A stretch of 64,000 bases of DNA from Vreelandella zhanjiangensis DSM 21076 (GTDB lineage Bacteria; Pseudomonadota; Gammaproteobacteria; Pseudomonadales; Halomonadaceae). Positions 10,114 through 24,836 of the stretch are shown here, one piece after another. The notes under the pieces were generated by a model. The model had not been told where the DNA came from. It ran no database searches and was given only the letters and a program-made list of their open reading frames with translations. A program made the translations under genes and the position numbers. How positions within the stretch are numbered: position 1 is the stretch's first letter; every line of letters starts with the position of its first letter. Where the stretch lies: assembly GCF_000377665.1 (NCBI RefSeq), contig NZ_KB898651.1:241225-305224 (forward strand), written 5' to 3'.

Positions 10114-10437
10114 ATGACGTTTGTCGTTACCGAAAACTGCATCCAATGCAAATACACCGACTGTGTCGAAGTCTGCCCGGTCGACTGCTTTTACGAAGGC
10201 CCCAACTTCCTGGTGATTCACCCGGATGAGTGCATTGATTGCGCCCTATGCGAGCCGGAGTGCCCTGCAGAGGCCATCTTCTCTGAGGATGAGCTGCCTG
10301 ATGGGCAGGAACAGTTTATCGAGATCAATGCTGAACTGGCCGATGTGTGGCCCAACATTTCTGAAAAGAAAGATGCCTTGCCAGATGCGGAAGAGTGGGA
10401 TGGCAAGAGCGGCAAGATCGAGAAGCTTGAGCGCTAG
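10114..10437 (+). CDS. fdxA: Seven-iron ferredoxin FdxA
   Basis: This 107-residue protein matches Azotobacter ferredoxin I in length and cysteine pattern: C-x2-C-x4-C-x3-C-x3-C at residues 9-25, then [12 protein letters not shown]. It therefore binds one [3Fe-4S] and one [4Fe-4S] cluster and carries electrons in the cytosol. The start at 10114 is chosen over an in-frame ATG at 10066 because GAGG lies 9 bp upstream and the family begins MTFVV(T)E. The mutS-fdxA order is conserved in Pseudomonas and Halomonas relatives. Its own terminator follows. Confidence 0.95.
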   Translation: MTFVVTENCIQCKYTDCVEVCPVDCFYEGPNFLVIHPDECIDCALCEPECPAEAIFSEDELPDGQEQFIEINAELADVWPNISEKKDALPDAEEWDGKSGKIEKLER

Positions 10438-10465
10438 TAATAACGGCGTAACAGCATTTTCTAAG

Positions 10466-10490
10466 AACCAGCGTCCGCGCTGGTTTTTTT
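10466..10490 (+). terminator. fdxA terminator
   Basis: AACCAGCG and CGCTGGTT form an 8-bp stem followed by seven T residues, 28 bp beyond the fdxA stop. Confidence 0.85.
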
Positions 10491-10524
10491 CTGTCTGACC
10501 ATCAAGCGAATGCCTGCTGCAAAC

Positions 10525-10556
10525 GCAAAAGAGCCGCCCAAGGGCGGCTCTTTTGC
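10525..10556. terminator. Bidirectional terminator between fdxA and tcyP
   Basis: GCAAAAGAGCCGCC and GGCGGCTCTTTTGC form a long, nearly perfect palindrome whose A and T flanks would act as a U-tract in either direction. It is 20 bp beyond the tcyP stop and so mainly serves the leftward gene. Confidence 0.8.
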
Positions 10557-10576
10557 GCTACAGGATACATCTCAGC

Positions 10577-11968
10577 TTACACGGGCTTCGGCTCGCCCAG
10601 CTCGTTGTCGCTGGAGTCAAAGACCATGCTGTCGTGCTGCTTGAGCAGGCGGCTTGTCACCGTGCCCGCGGTCATTGAGCCGTTGACGTTGACCGCCGTG
10701 CGGCCCATATCGATTAGCGGCTCGATGGAGATTAATAGCCCCGCCAGCGCAATCGGCAGATCAAGCGTCGAAAGCACAATGATGGCCGCAAAGGTTGCCC
10801 CGCCACCGACGCCCGCAATCCCGAAAGACGCCAGTGTGACGACTAGCACCAGCGTTGCCAGAAACTCCAGCGAAAACGGATCGATCCCCACCGTAGGCGC
10901 AATCATCATGGCCAGCATGGCCGGATAAAGTCCGGCACAGCCGTTTTGGCCGATGGTTGCACCAAAGGAAGCCGAGAAGTTGGCGATCGCAGGCGGTACG
11001 CCAATGCGGTCCACCTGAGCCTCGATGTTCAAAGGAATCGTGGCCGCGCTTGAGCGTGAGGTAAACGCAAAGGTGAGTACCGGCCAGACCTTTTGAAAGT
11101 AGCGCTTGGGATTGACCCCAACGCCCATCAAAAACAGCGCGTGCATGACCAGAATCAGCGCCAGCCCCACGTAGGAGGCAACGACGAAACCAAGCAGGTT
11201 ATAGATATCATTAAGATTGGACGTGGAAACCACCTTGGTCATCAACGCCATCACCCCGTAAGGCGTCAGGCGAATCACCATGCGCACCAGGCGCATGATC
11301 CACTTCTGCACGATATCGATCCCTTCAATCAGCTTATCGCCAAGTGCTGCATTTTCACGCTTGATGCCCAGTGCCGCCATACCCAAAAACGTGGCAAAAA
11401 TTACCACGCTGATAATCGACGTCGGACGCTCCCCTGCCAAGTCCTGAAAAGGATTACTGGGAATAAAAGACAGCAGCAGCTGCGGTATGGTCAGATCAGC
11501 CACTTGAGCACTGCGCTCGATAATGGCCTGACCCCGCTCAAGCTCGCGGGCGCCCTGCACCAGCCCTTCGGCAGACAACCCAAACAGCTGCGTCATGCTG
11601 ATGCCGATAACCGCCGAGATCGCCGTGGTAAGCATCAGCATGGCCAGCACGCCCAAACTGATCTTGCCCAGCGCACTGGCATCGTGCAGACGCGTTACGG
11701 CGGACAAAATAGTGACCAGCACCAAGGGCATGATGATCATTTTAAGCAGCTGAACGTAGCCGCCGCCCACCAGATTTACCCAGTCAATCGTACCGCTAAG
11801 TACGGCTGAATCGGTATATCCCCACTGCATCAACCCGCCCAACACAACGCCGATTACAAGACCGGCGAGCACCACGCGAGACAGGCTGGCACCACGGCGC
11901 TGCCAGCGCGCCAGCAGCGCAATTGCCAGCATAAAGATCAAAACGTTGATCGCAATCAACCCATGCAT
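10577..11968 (-). CDS. tcyP: L-cystine / dicarboxylate-type sodium symporter (TcyP/YdjN)
   Basis: This is a 463-residue inner-membrane carrier of the DAACS (SLC1-like) family with about ten hydrophobic segments, the serine-rich SRSSAATIP motif and a C-terminal [12 protein letters not shown] segment. Length and motifs match E. coli YdjN/TcyP, the cystine/sulfocysteine importer. The ATG at 11968 is chosen because AGGAGAGG lies 6 bp upstream; an in-frame extension to 12040 would run through a terminator hairpin and lacks a ribosome site. Substrate is inferred from family similarity. A terminator just before the ribosome site suggests attenuation. Confidence 0.88.
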   Translation of the reverse strand: MHGLIAINVLIFMLAIALLARWQRRGASLSRVVLAGLVIGVVLGGLMQWGYTDSAVLSGTIDWVNLVGGGYVQLLKMIIMPLVLVTILSAVTRLHDASALGKISLGVLAMLMLTTAISAVIGISMTQLFGLSAEGLVQGARELERGQAIIERSAQVADLTIPQLLLSFIPSNPFQDLAGERPTSIISVVIFATFLGMAALGIKRENAALGDKLIEGIDIVQKWIMRLVRMVIRLTPYGVMALMTKVVSTSNLNDIYNLLGFVVASYVGLALILVMHALFLMGVGVNPKRYFQKVWPVLTFAFTSRSSAATIPLNIEAQVDRIGVPPAIANFSASFGATIGQNGCAGLYPAMLAMMIAPTVGIDPFSLEFLATLVLVVTLASFGIAGVGGGATFAAIIVLSTLDLPIALAGLLISIEPLIDMGRTAVNVNGSMTAGTVTSRLLKQHDSMVFDSSDNELGEPKPV

Positions 11969-11983
11969 GTAATGCCTCTCCTG

Positions 11984-12018
11984 AAAAAACAAAAAACGGC
12001 ACATCAGCGATGTGCCGT
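11984..12018 (-). terminator. Terminator hairpin in the tcyP leader
   Basis: ACGGCACATC and GATGTGCCGT form a perfect 10-bp stem with an AGC loop, followed on the minus strand by TTTTTTGTTTTTT. The T-tract directly abuts the tcyP Shine-Dalgarno AGGAGAGG, so a leftward transcript must pass it to reach tcyP. No coding gene precedes it within 600 bp. Confidence 0.7.
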
Positions 12019-12220
12019 AAGATAAGCGGAGCAGAAACATAGCCTGCTAATTCTTGCGCGCTATGGTAAGTAATAGCGGCGCAGAATAAAAATGTATTTT
12101 GCTTATAACCTTGGAAGCATTTAGATGGTTGAGGCAACTGCCGGCAGGGCTATTGGATAAAGGGCTACTCAAAGAAGTACTGCTAAAAAAGACTTATCGA
12201 AGCATGGCCATTTTACAGAC

Positions 12221-12396
12221 AAAAAAAAGGCGGCCCATAGGCCGCCCGCTCCAAGCACTTCCTCTGACCACTCCCTGTGTCATATTCCTCAGGTAACTTC
12301 CTTACCAGGGCTCACATCAGTGTGGCACCCAGCGTACCTGTTTACATCTCGTTGCATTGCATTCTGTCTAAAGCATCCCTGCCTCCCCTGTCCTGA
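12221..12396 (-). ncRNA. Candidate CsrB/RsmZ-type CsrA-sequestering sRNA
   Basis: About 176 nt on the minus strand contain eight GGA motifs, roughly three times chance. Two are presented in hairpin loops: GGTAA-GGAAG-TTACC (12306-12292) and TGACACAGGGAGTGGTCA (12282-12265). The 5' end can pair as GCATTC/GGATGC around a GGA-rich stretch. The RNA ends in a textbook terminator, GGCGGCC-TATG-GGCCGCC with eight T residues. A promoter-like TTGAGA-N16-CACAAT (12428-12401) precedes it, and tandem GacA boxes lie about 180 bp upstream. No convincing reading frame covers it. The exact 5' end is inferred. It matches the known architecture of CsrB/RsmY/RsmZ; similarity to a named family could not be tested. 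Confidence 0.75.
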
Positions 12397-12400
12397 ATGC

Positions 12401-12428
12401 ATTGTGGCAGATAACGAATGCTTCTCAA
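12401..12428 (-). promoter_or_regulatory. Putative promoter of the CsrB-like sRNA
   Basis: On the minus strand, -35 TTGAGA (five of six) and -10 CACAAT (four of six) are separated by 16 bp, placing the start near 12396, at the beginning of the GGA-rich sequence. An IHF-like site (AATCAATCACATG, 12490-12502) lies between this promoter and the GacA boxes. Confidence 0.45.
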
Positions 12429-12442
12429 GGCGGGCAAAATAG

Positions 12443-12474
12443 AAAAGGGTAAGCCTCACCGGCTTACCCTTTTT
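12443..12474. terminator. eno terminator
   Basis: GGGTAAGCC and GGCTTACCC form a perfect 9-bp stem with a 5-nt loop, flanked by AAAA and TTTTT, so it can act in either direction. It is about 150 bp beyond the eno stop and upstream of the sRNA promoter. Confidence 0.75.
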
Positions 12475-12565
12475 CTCAAACCAATTAAAAATCAATCACA
12501 TGAATTCGCACTAATGCAAAATTACGGATTTTCTTACCCAAAACCGAGCGATTTTCGTCGGTATT

Positions 12566-12605
12566 TGTAAGACATCTCTTACAAAATCTTGAGACATATC
12601 TTACA
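12566..12605 (-). promoter_or_regulatory. Tandem GacA (UvrY) upstream activating boxes
   Basis: TGTAAGAGATGTCTTACA (12583-12566) is a perfect match to the GacA box TGTAAG-N6-CTTACA. A second box, TGTAAGATATGTCTCAAG (12605-12588), keeps one half perfect and has three of six matches in the other. Their centres are 22 bp apart, about two helical turns. GacA boxes of this form are known almost exclusively in front of csrB/rsmX/Y/Z genes. Confidence 0.85.
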
Positions 12606-12624
12606 AACTAACCCTAAAAACGCC

Positions 12625-13947
<1,323 letters not shown>

Positions 13948-13972
13948 TTACGTACCGCGTTGGCTACCGCGC

Positions 13973-16525
<2,553 letters not shown>

Positions 16526-16647
16526 TCAAAAGGCGTAACAGAAAGCCACACCAGGATGGGACGACAGAATAGCAGACTACGCCTCAAGGCTCAATTTGAA
16601 CTGAGCAGTCAAAACCGACTCAACTTGATCACACTTGTGCACCGCCC

Positions 16648-16798
16648 CAGCGATAGGTCTCCGCGAGGGCGCTGTGAACCCGTCCCTGGGCGCTACTTTC
16701 GCCATCTGACCGCCATGGATGGCGGAAATGCCGGAAACGAATGGAACTGCTTTCCGGCCATGGCGAAAGACCCTCGCTACGACCTATCCCTGGCGCTG
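16648..16798. repeat. Structured intergenic element with cloverleaf-like pairing
   Basis: This 151-bp element occupies half of the 313-bp pyrG/gltD gap. Outer arms pair (CAGCGATAGGTC with GACCTATC..CGCTG; GCGAGGG 16663-16669 with CCCTCGC 16771-16777; CTTTCGCCAT 16696-16705 with ATGGCGAAAG 16760-16769) and enclose two hairpins: CCGCCAT/ATGGCGG (16710-16725) and GCCGGAAA/TTTCCGGC (16730-16758). It has no convincing gene. The form suggests a dispersed palindromic repeat or non-autonomous mobile element; no second copy is visible in the window. The rest of the gap shows nothing recognised. Confidence 0.6.
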
Positions 16799-16817
16799 CT
16801 CTGACGTCAAGCGCGCG

Positions 16818-18269
<1,452 letters not shown>

Positions 18270-21200
18270 TTATTGCGGCTGACGCCGAGATTGATCCAGC
18301 AGACTGCCCAGACTTGCCGCTTTTGGCTTCACCAGCCAGAAGTGACGCAGGTAGTCGCTAAAGTCTTCCAAAATCGCGGCCCCACGGCTGGAACCCGTCT
18401 CTTCGACATAGGTGGTAATCAGCTCGCGAAGATGGCGGCGATACGCTTCCATGGCTTCCGTACTAATGCGATGAATTTCGACCAGCTCGTGGTTGTACTT
18501 GTCCACGAAGGTACGGTCTTCATCCAGCACGTAGGCAAACCCACCGGTCATGCCTGCACCAAAGTTAACGCCCGTTTCACCCAGCACACACACCAGACCG
18601 CCGGTCATGTACTCGCAGCAGTGGTCGCCAGCGCCTTCAATCACCGCCGTGGCGCCTGAGTTACGCACCGCAAAACGCTCGCCTGCGGTGCCCGCGGCCA
18701 TCAACGTGCCGCCGGTTGCGCCATACAGGCAGGTGTTACCGATAATCGCGGTTTTATGGCTTTCGAACTGGCTGACCTTGGGTGGCACGATCACGATCTT
18801 GCCGCCGTTCATGCCCTTGCCCACGTAGTCGTTGGCATCGCCTTCCAGGTACAGATTCAGGCCGCGGGCATTCCAGACGCCGAAGCTCTGCCCTGCCACA
18901 CCGGTAAAGCGTGCGGTAACGGGCGCGTTTTCCAGGCCCTCTTCCCCATAACGCTTGGCGATAGCGCCGGAGGTAAGTGCGCCTACGCTGCGATCACAGT
19001 TAGTGATGTTAAAGCTGAACTCACCGCCCGACTGGCTCTCGATAGCCTCTTTAAGCGCTGCCAACACTTCCTGGTTTTTAGCACCCGGGTCGTGGGGCAC
19101 GTTGCGGCTCACCTTGCAGAACTGCGGCGCATCCGCCGGTACAAAATCGTTGGCAAGCAAAGGCATCAGGTCGAGTTTGCGCTGGCTTGCGGTATTGCCT
19201 TCAAGCACTTCCAGAAGGTCGGTACGCCCGATCAGGTCGGTCAGTTGGCGTACGCCGAGCATGGCCATCAGCTCACGCACTTCTTCGGCGATAAAGCGGA
19301 AGTAGTTTTTGACCATATCCACCGTGCCACGGAAGTGTTCGCCGCGCAGGAAATCGTCCTGGGTGGCCACCCCGGTAGCGCAGTTGTTCAGGTGGCAGAT
19401 ACGCAGGAACTTGCAGCCCAGCGCGACCATCGGCGCGGTACCAAAACCAAAGCTTTCCGCCCCCAGGATGGCTGCCTTGACCACGTCCAAGCCGGTCTTA
19501 AGGCCACCATCGGTCTGCAGGCGAATTTTGTCGCGTAGGCCGTTGATACGCAGCGCCTGATGCACCTCAGGCAGGCCCAGCTCCCAGGGGGAACCGGCAT
19601 GCTTGATCGAGGTGAGCGGGCTTGCCGCAGTACCGCCATCATAACCGGACACGGTAATCAGGTCGGCGTAGGCCTTGGCCACACCGGTGGCGATAGTGCC
19701 GATACCCGGCTCGGATACCAGCTTCACCGATACCTGGGCTTCCGGGTTAACCTGCTTGAGGTCAAAAATCAGCTGCGCCAGATCCTCGATCGAATAGATA
19801 TCGTGGTGCGGCGGCGGTGAGATCAGCGTGACGCCGGGCACCGCGTGGCGCAGGCGAGCGATAAGCGCGTTGACCTTGCCACCTGGCAACTGGCCGCCCT
19901 CGCCCGGCTTGGCGCCTTGGGCGACCTTGATCTGCAGCACTTCGGCATTGACCAGATAAGCTGGTGTTACCCCAAAGCGGCCCGAGGCAATCTGCTTGAT
20001 CTTGGAGCTGCGAATGGTGCCGTAACGTGCGGGGTCTTCGCCGCCTTCGCCGGAGTTGGAGCGCCCGCCGGCTTCGTTCATGGCCTGGGCCAGCGCTTCA
20101 TGGGCTTCCGGTGAGAGTGCGCCCAGGGACATGCCCGCGCTATCAAAACGTGGCAGCAGCGCATCAACCGGCTCAACGTCATCCAGCGGAATCGGCGTTT
20201 CAGCGGCTTTGAGCGTGAGCAGGTCGCGAATGGTCGCGACAGGACGCTCATTCACCAGCTGCGCGAATTTTTTCCACTTGGCGTAGCTGCCTTCCTGAAC
20301 GGCGGCCTGCAACGACTTTACTACATCAGGGTTGTAGGCATGGTATTCATGGCCATGCACATACTTGAACATACCGCCCTGGGAGATACCTTTACGGGTA
20401 ATCCAGGCGTCCTTGGCCAACAGCTCTTGCTGCATCTGTAGCTCAGCGAAGCCTGCACCCTGAATTCGCGATGCCATGCCCGCAAAGCAGGTGTTCATCA
20501 CTTCATCTGAAAGCCCGACTGCTTCAAACAGCATGGAGCCGCGGTACGAAGCCAGCGTCGAGATCCCCATTTTGGAGAGTATCTTGAACAAGCCTTTCTG
20601 CAGGCCTTTGCGATAATTTTCCCGGCCATCGGCCGGATTGCCGGAAAGCTCGCCGGTGCGGTGCATATCGGCCATGACCTGATAGGCAAGCCATGGGTAC
20701 ACGGCGGTGGCACCAATACCAAACAGCACGGCCATCTGGTGGGCGTCACGGGCGTAGCCGGTTTCAACGATGATATTGGCATTGGGACGCAGCGCCAGAC
20801 GACCAAGATGCGTGTGCACCGCGCCAACCGCCAGCGGTGCCTGAATGGGAATCAGCCCCTTGGGCAGGTCCGCATCGGTAAGCACCAGCAATACTTTGCC
20901 CGCTTTTACCTGGGCTTCGGCTTCCTGGCAAAGCGCATTGACCGCCTGCTGCAAGCTTTGCTGTTCGGGATCGTAACCCATGGACAGCGTATAGCTTGCA
21001 AACGCCGGGTCGTCCTGGTCGATCAGCGCGGTAAATTTACGCGGTGAAAGCACCGGCGTAGTAAGAATCAGCCGGTGGGCGTGCTCGGGCGTTGCCTTGA
21101 ACACGTTAAGCTCCGCGCCACAGCAGGTTTCCAGCGACATCACGATCGCTTCGCGCAGCGGGTCAATTGGCGGGTTGGTTACCTGAGCAAACTTCTGACG

Positions 21201-22712
21201 GAAGAAGTCGGTCAAAAGGCGCGGGCGGCTTGAAAGTACCGCCATGGGCGTATCGTCACCCATCGACCCTACGGCTTCCTGACCGCTTTCCGCCAGCGGG
21301 CGAAGCACCTGGTCGCGCTCTTCAAAGCTGACCTGGAACATTTTCTGCTGCACATTCAGCGCATCGGTTTCCATGGACTGGAAACTGGCAAGCTCGGTGA
21401 GTGCCGACTCAAGGTAGTTGGCTTCCTGCTTGAGCCAACGCTTGTAGGGGTAGGCCGATTTCAGGCGGTCATCGATATCCTGGGTATGCAGCACTTCGCC
21501 GGTCTGGGTATCGACAGCGAGCATTTGCCCCGGACCCACGCGCCCTTTAGCGACGACGTCTTCAGGCTTGTAGCCATAGGTGCCGACTTCCGACGCCAGG
21601 GTGATATAGCCGTTTTTGGTGATTACCCAGCGCGCCGGGCGCAGGCCGTTGCGGTCCAGCATGCACACCGCCTGGCGGCCATCGGTCATTACCACGCCCG
21701 CCGGGCCATCCCACGGCTCCATATGCATGGAGTTGTATTCGTAGAAGGCGCGCAGCTCCGCGTCCATGGTTTCAACGTTTTGCCAGGCAGGCGGCACCAT
21801 CATGCGCACAGCACGATGCAGCTCCATACCGCCGGTCAGCAGCACTTCCAGCATGTTATCCATACTGGAGGAGTCAGAACCGGTGGTGTTGACGACTTCA
21901 TCGAGCTTATCGATATCGGGCAGATACTCGCTCACGAAGTTGGCCTTGCGCGAGTTAGCCCAGCCGCGGTTAGCCTCAATGGTGTTGATTTCACCATTAT
22001 GAGCCAATAAGCGGAATGGCTGCGCCAGCGGCCAGCGCGGTGCAGTATTGGTCGAGAAGCGCTGGTGAAATACGCAGATAGCGGTTTCCAGACGCGGGTC
22101 GTTCAAGTCCTTGTAGAATGCCGGCAGATCTTCCGGCATCACCAGGCCTTTATACGACACCACTTCTGCCGAGAGCGACGCCACATAGAAGTCTTCATCG
22201 CCGCGCAGCGCCTGCTCGGCGTAACGGCGGGCCATAAAGAGGTCCACGGTAAACTGCTCGCTCTTACCTGGCTCGACAAAAACCTGCTCGATACGCGGCA
22301 GGCAGTCCAGCGCCATCGGGCCGCATACGCTTGAGTCGGTAGGCACCACACGCCAGCCGGCCACATGAAGGCCACGTGCACTCAGTTCGCGCTCGACGGT
22401 GTTACGCGCTTCCGTTGCCCGGGCGTCGTCGTTGGGCAGAAATACAACGCCCACCGCGAACTGCTCGTTAAGTGCCACGCCCAGAGCTTCCTGGGCAGCT
22501 TCACGCATAAACTGGGTCGGCATCTTGAGCAATAGCCCACAACCGTCGCCGGTTTTACCGTCGGCGGCGATCCCGCCCCTATGCGTCATGCAGGTCAGCG
22601 ATTCAATGGCCGTTTTCAGTAAATCGTGACTGGCCTGCCCTTCCATATGCGCAATAAGGCCAAAGCCGCAGTTATCGCGAAACTCGCCAGGCTGGTGGAG
22701 ACCTTTATTCAT
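18270..22712 (-). CDS. gltB: Glutamate synthase (NADPH) large subunit
   Basis: The 1480-residue protein has an N-terminal amidotransferase whose nucleophile is the cysteine in [11 protein letters not shown], exposed after removal of a short propeptide; a central domain; the FMN-binding synthase domain with [26 protein letters not shown] residues; the [3Fe-4S] motif [13 protein letters not shown]; and the C-terminal GXGXG beta-helix. The ATG at 22712 ([11 protein letters not shown]) is chosen because GAGG lies 8 bp upstream; an upstream TTG has no ribosome site. It is followed by gltD and drives nitrogen assimilation at low ammonium. Confidence 0.97.
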   Translation of the reverse strand: MNKGLHQPGEFRDNCGFGLIAHMEGQASHDLLKTAIESLTCMTHRGGIAADGKTGDGCGLLLKMPTQFMREAAQEALGVALNEQFAVGVVFLPNDDARATEARNTVERELSARGLHVAGWRVVPTDSSVCGPMALDCLPRIEQVFVEPGKSEQFTVDLFMARRYAEQALRGDEDFYVASLSAEVVSYKGLVMPEDLPAFYKDLNDPRLETAICVFHQRFSTNTAPRWPLAQPFRLLAHNGEINTIEANRGWANSRKANFVSEYLPDIDKLDEVVNTTGSDSSSMDNMLEVLLTGGMELHRAVRMMVPPAWQNVETMDAELRAFYEYNSMHMEPWDGPAGVVMTDGRQAVCMLDRNGLRPARWVITKNGYITLASEVGTYGYKPEDVVAKGRVGPGQMLAVDTQTGEVLHTQDIDDRLKSAYPYKRWLKQEANYLESALTELASFQSMETDALNVQQKMFQVSFEERDQVLRPLAESGQEAVGSMGDDTPMAVLSSRPRLLTDFFRQKFAQVTNPPIDPLREAIVMSLETCCGAELNVFKATPEHAHRLILTTPVLSPRKFTALIDQDDPAFASYTLSMGYDPEQQSLQQAVNALCQEAEAQVKAGKVLLVLTDADLPKGLIPIQAPLAVGAVHTHLGRLALRPNANIIVETGYARDAHQMAVLFGIGATAVYPWLAYQVMADMHRTGELSGNPADGRENYRKGLQKGLFKILSKMGISTLASYRGSMLFEAVGLSDEVMNTCFAGMASRIQGAGFAELQMQQELLAKDAWITRKGISQGGMFKYVHGHEYHAYNPDVVKSLQAAVQEGSYAKWKKFAQLVNERPVATIRDLLTLKAAETPIPLDDVEPVDALLPRFDSAGMSLGALSPEAHEALAQAMNEAGGRSNSGEGGEDPARYGTIRSSKIKQIASGRFGVTPAYLVNAEVLQIKVAQGAKPGEGGQLPGGKVNALIARLRHAVPGVTLISPPPHHDIYSIEDLAQLIFDLKQVNPEAQVSVKLVSEPGIGTIATGVAKAYADLITVSGYDGGTAASPLTSIKHAGSPWELGLPEVHQALRINGLRDKIRLQTDGGLKTGLDVVKAAILGAESFGFGTAPMVALGCKFLRICHLNNCATGVATQDDFLRGEHFRGTVDMVKNYFRFIAEEVRELMAMLGVRQLTDLIGRTDLLEVLEGNTASQRKLDLMPLLANDFVPADAPQFCKVSRNVPHDPGAKNQEVLAALKEAIESQSGGEFSFNITNCDRSVGALTSGAIAKRYGEEGLENAPVTARFTGVAGQSFGVWNARGLNLYLEGDANDYVGKGMNGGKIVIVPPKVSQFESHKTAIIGNTCLYGATGGTLMAAGTAGERFAVRNSGATAVIEGAGDHCCEYMTGGLVCVLGETGVNFGAGMTGGFAYVLDEDRTFVDKYNHELVEIHRISTEAMEAYRRHLRELITTYVEETGSSRGAAILEDFSDYLRHFWLVKPKAASLGSLLDQSRRQPQ

Positions 22713-22936
22713 GGGCGTGCCTCTAGTCAAGGTATTTTATTAGCAGCGTTCTTATGGTTTAATAGTGGGTTTTTCTTTTTTTATTAAGATTTTTAACCGC
22801 CTAGAACAGGGCGCCTGCCCGATCCGCTGCTGCAAGAAAATGGTCGCTCAGCATAGCGATTCGCCCCCCGCCAGCGCAATCACCACGAAACCAAATTCAG
22901 CAAAAAGTCTTTTCAAATCCTACAGTTGCAAACCCC

Positions 22937-22964
22937 TCTATAGTAAAAAAGATATACACTTCAA
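22937..22964 (-). promoter_or_regulatory. Possible gltB promoter in the 454-bp aroB/gltB gap
   Basis: On the minus strand TTGAAG and TATAGA are separated by 16 bp, giving a leader of about 220 nt to gltB. The match is only moderate. The gap is AT-rich and otherwise shows only the aroB terminator; I recognise no riboswitch, reading frame or repeat in it. Confidence 0.35.
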
Positions 22965-23110
22965 GCACTTGCAAAGCCATATAACGCTATTTCAACGAAA
23001 AATCATAGATATTAAACTTTAGTCTAAATAACACTCAAAAATCCATGCCGATAGCGCATAAGCCATGCGAATTACATTATGCAGTGTGCATTGCAGTAAT
23101 GTTGGGCCAT

Positions 23111-23137
23111 AAAAAAGCCCACCATGAAGGTGGGCTT
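23111..23137 (-). terminator. aroB terminator
   Basis: AGCCCACC and GGTGGGCT form an 8-bp stem around a 5-nt loop; the minus strand then runs into TTTTTT. It lies 30 bp beyond the aroB stop and ends the leftward pil-aro operon. Confidence 0.85.
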
Positions 23138-23166
23138 ATTGAACACATAACGCTTTTACAGTCGAG

Positions 23167-24273
23167 TTACAGGCGCGGGTAGCTATCCAGTAAGGTGCGC
23201 AAGACCTCTTCCGAGGTCGTGTCATCAATACACGCATTGCCGATAGCATGTAACAGCACCAGCCGCAGCTTGGCGTCCACGTTTTTCTTATCCAGCCGCA
23301 TGCGGGTTAAAAAGTCATCACTTTGCATATCGGCAGGCGCCGCCAACGGCAGCCCGGCACTCTCAATCACTAACTGGGCACGCGTTAAATCAGCGCGACT
23401 GATAAAGCCCAGCTGCTGGGAGAGCGTAGCGGCCAACGCCATGCCTGCCCCAACTGCCTCGCCGTGCAACCAGTTGCCGTAGCCTTGATGGGCCTCAATC
23501 GCATGGCCAAACGTATGCCCAAGGTTAAGATGCGCCCGAACGCCCTGCTCGGTTTCGTCATCCGCCACGATGTCGGCTTTTATCTGACAACTGCGCGCAA
23601 TGGCTTCGATGATCGCCTCTGGGCTGATGTGGCGTAGCGCGGCCATATTGTCTTCAAGCCAGCTGAGAAACGCCTCATCACGAATCAGCCCATACTTGAT
23701 GACTTCGGCAAGCCCGGCAGATAGCTCACGCGCGGGCAGGCTCGCAAGCGTTGCGATATCAATCAGCACTGCTTTAGGCTGCCAGAAAGCGCCAATCATG
23801 TTCTTGCCGAGCGGATGATTAACGCCGGTTTTTCCGCCTACTGAAGAGTCCACCTGGGAAAGCAGCGTGGTAGGCACCTGGATAAAGGCAACGCCGCGCT
23901 GATAAGACGCCGCAGCATAGCCCACCATATCGCCAATCACCCCGCCACCCAACGCGACCAGCGTACAGCGACGATTAAAGCCGGCTTCAAGAAGCGCATC
24001 CCAAATGCGACTAACCTGTTCAATGGTCTTGTACTGTTCGCCGTCAGGCAGGATGACCGTGCGCACGTCCACATCGCTGGGTAGATGTGCACAGAGTGCT
24101 TCCAGGTAAAGCGGTGCAACCGTTTCATTGGTGACCACCATTACCTGCTTGCCCGCCAGATAAGGCGTTAGCGCCTGGGGGTCATCTAATAATCCAGAAC
24201 CAATATGGATCGGATAGCTGCGATCACCCAACGCAACATTTAACGTACGTTGGGCAGTGGCGGGCTGAGTCAT
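23167..24273 (-). CDS. aroB: 3-dehydroquinate synthase
   Basis: AroB cyclises DAHP to 3-dehydroquinate, step two of the shikimate pathway, using NAD+ and a metal ion. The 368-residue protein carries [15 protein letters not shown], the glycine-rich [36 protein letters not shown], and metal-ligand residues in EVIKYG and [11 protein letters not shown]. It overlaps aroK by 4 bp (ATGA), so translation is coupled. It is last in the pilMNOPQ-aroK-aroB operon, an order conserved in Pseudomonas and relatives. Confidence 0.98.
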   Translation of the reverse strand: MTQPATAQRTLNVALGDRSYPIHIGSGLLDDPQALTPYLAGKQVMVVTNETVAPLYLEALCAHLPSDVDVRTVILPDGEQYKTIEQVSRIWDALLEAGFNRRCTLVALGGGVIGDMVGYAAASYQRGVAFIQVPTTLLSQVDSSVGGKTGVNHPLGKNMIGAFWQPKAVLIDIATLASLPARELSAGLAEVIKYGLIRDEAFLSWLEDNMAALRHISPEAIIEAIARSCQIKADIVADDETEQGVRAHLNLGHTFGHAIEAHQGYGNWLHGEAVGAGMALAATLSQQLGFISRADLTRAQLVIESAGLPLAAPADMQSDDFLTRMRLDKKNVDAKLRLVLLHAIGNACIDDTTSEEVLRTLLDSYPRL

Positions 24274-24836
24274 TGGGATACCTTTGAGTTAAGCGTGACG
24301 GCGTGCTCCAGCGGGTCGGTCAAACGGTGCACCCGGCGTAGGATTTCATTGACCACGGCACGCGGGCTGCGCCGATCAGTGCGCACGGTAATATCCGAGG
24401 TAGCACGGTAAAGAGGATCGCGGGCGGCAAACATATCGTTGAGTACCTGCTCCCGGTTAGCGCACTGGAGAAGCGGGCGATTGCGATCTTTCGCGGTGCG
24501 TTTAAGCTGCTGGTCGACCGTGGTCATCAGGTAAACCACCGTACCCCGTTCACGCAGTACGCGCCGATTATCTTCGCGAAGTACGGCGCCGCCTCCGGTT
24601 GCCACCACTACGCCAGAAAGCCGGGTCAGCTCATCGATCATCTGAATTTCACGCAGCCGAAAGCCTGGCTCACCCTCCACATCAAAAATCCATGGGATAT
24701 CGGCACCGCAGCGATCTTGTATGGCGTGGTCGCTATCATAGAACGTGCGCGATAGCTCTGCCGCCAACAGGCGACCTATCGTGCTTTTACCAGCCCCCAT
24801 GGGGCCGATCAGAAAAAGGTTGGGTAAATCCTGCAT
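24270..24836 (-). CDS. aroK: Shikimate kinase
   Basis: AroK phosphorylates shikimate at O3. The 188-residue protein has Walker [12 protein letters not shown] at about 12-22, the substrate-binding FYDSDHAIQ and GFRLREIQM, and the GGGAVLRE loop. Its start overlaps the pilQ stop (TGATG) and its end overlaps aroB by 4 bp, indicating tight coupling in the pil-aro operon. It is slightly longer than E. coli AroK (173) through a C-terminal extension. Confidence 0.97.
   Translation of the reverse strand: MQDLPNLFLIGPMGAGKSTIGRLLAAELSRTFYDSDHAIQDRCGADIPWIFDVEGEPGFRLREIQMIDELTRLSGVVVATGGGAVLREDNRRVLRERGTVVYLMTTVDQQLKRTAKDRNRPLLQCANREQVLNDMFAARDPLYRATSDITVRTDRRSPRAVVNEILRRVHRLTDPLEHAVTLNSKVSQ

Noticed and set aside
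11093..11809. 238-codon open frame opposite tcyP
   Set aside because: It is rich in His and Gln, as expected from reading transmembrane codons backwards; it is not a gene.
12447..12469. The GGGTAAGCC hairpin as part of the CsrB-like sRNA
   Set aside because: It has no GGA in its loop and the position and T-tract fit the eno terminator better.
18756..19538. 260-codon open frame opposite gltB
   Set aside because: It is antisense to a highly conserved part of gltB; no family features.
22713..22930. A riboswitch in the long gltB leader
   Set aside because: I see no known aptamer motif or terminator/anti-terminator pair there.
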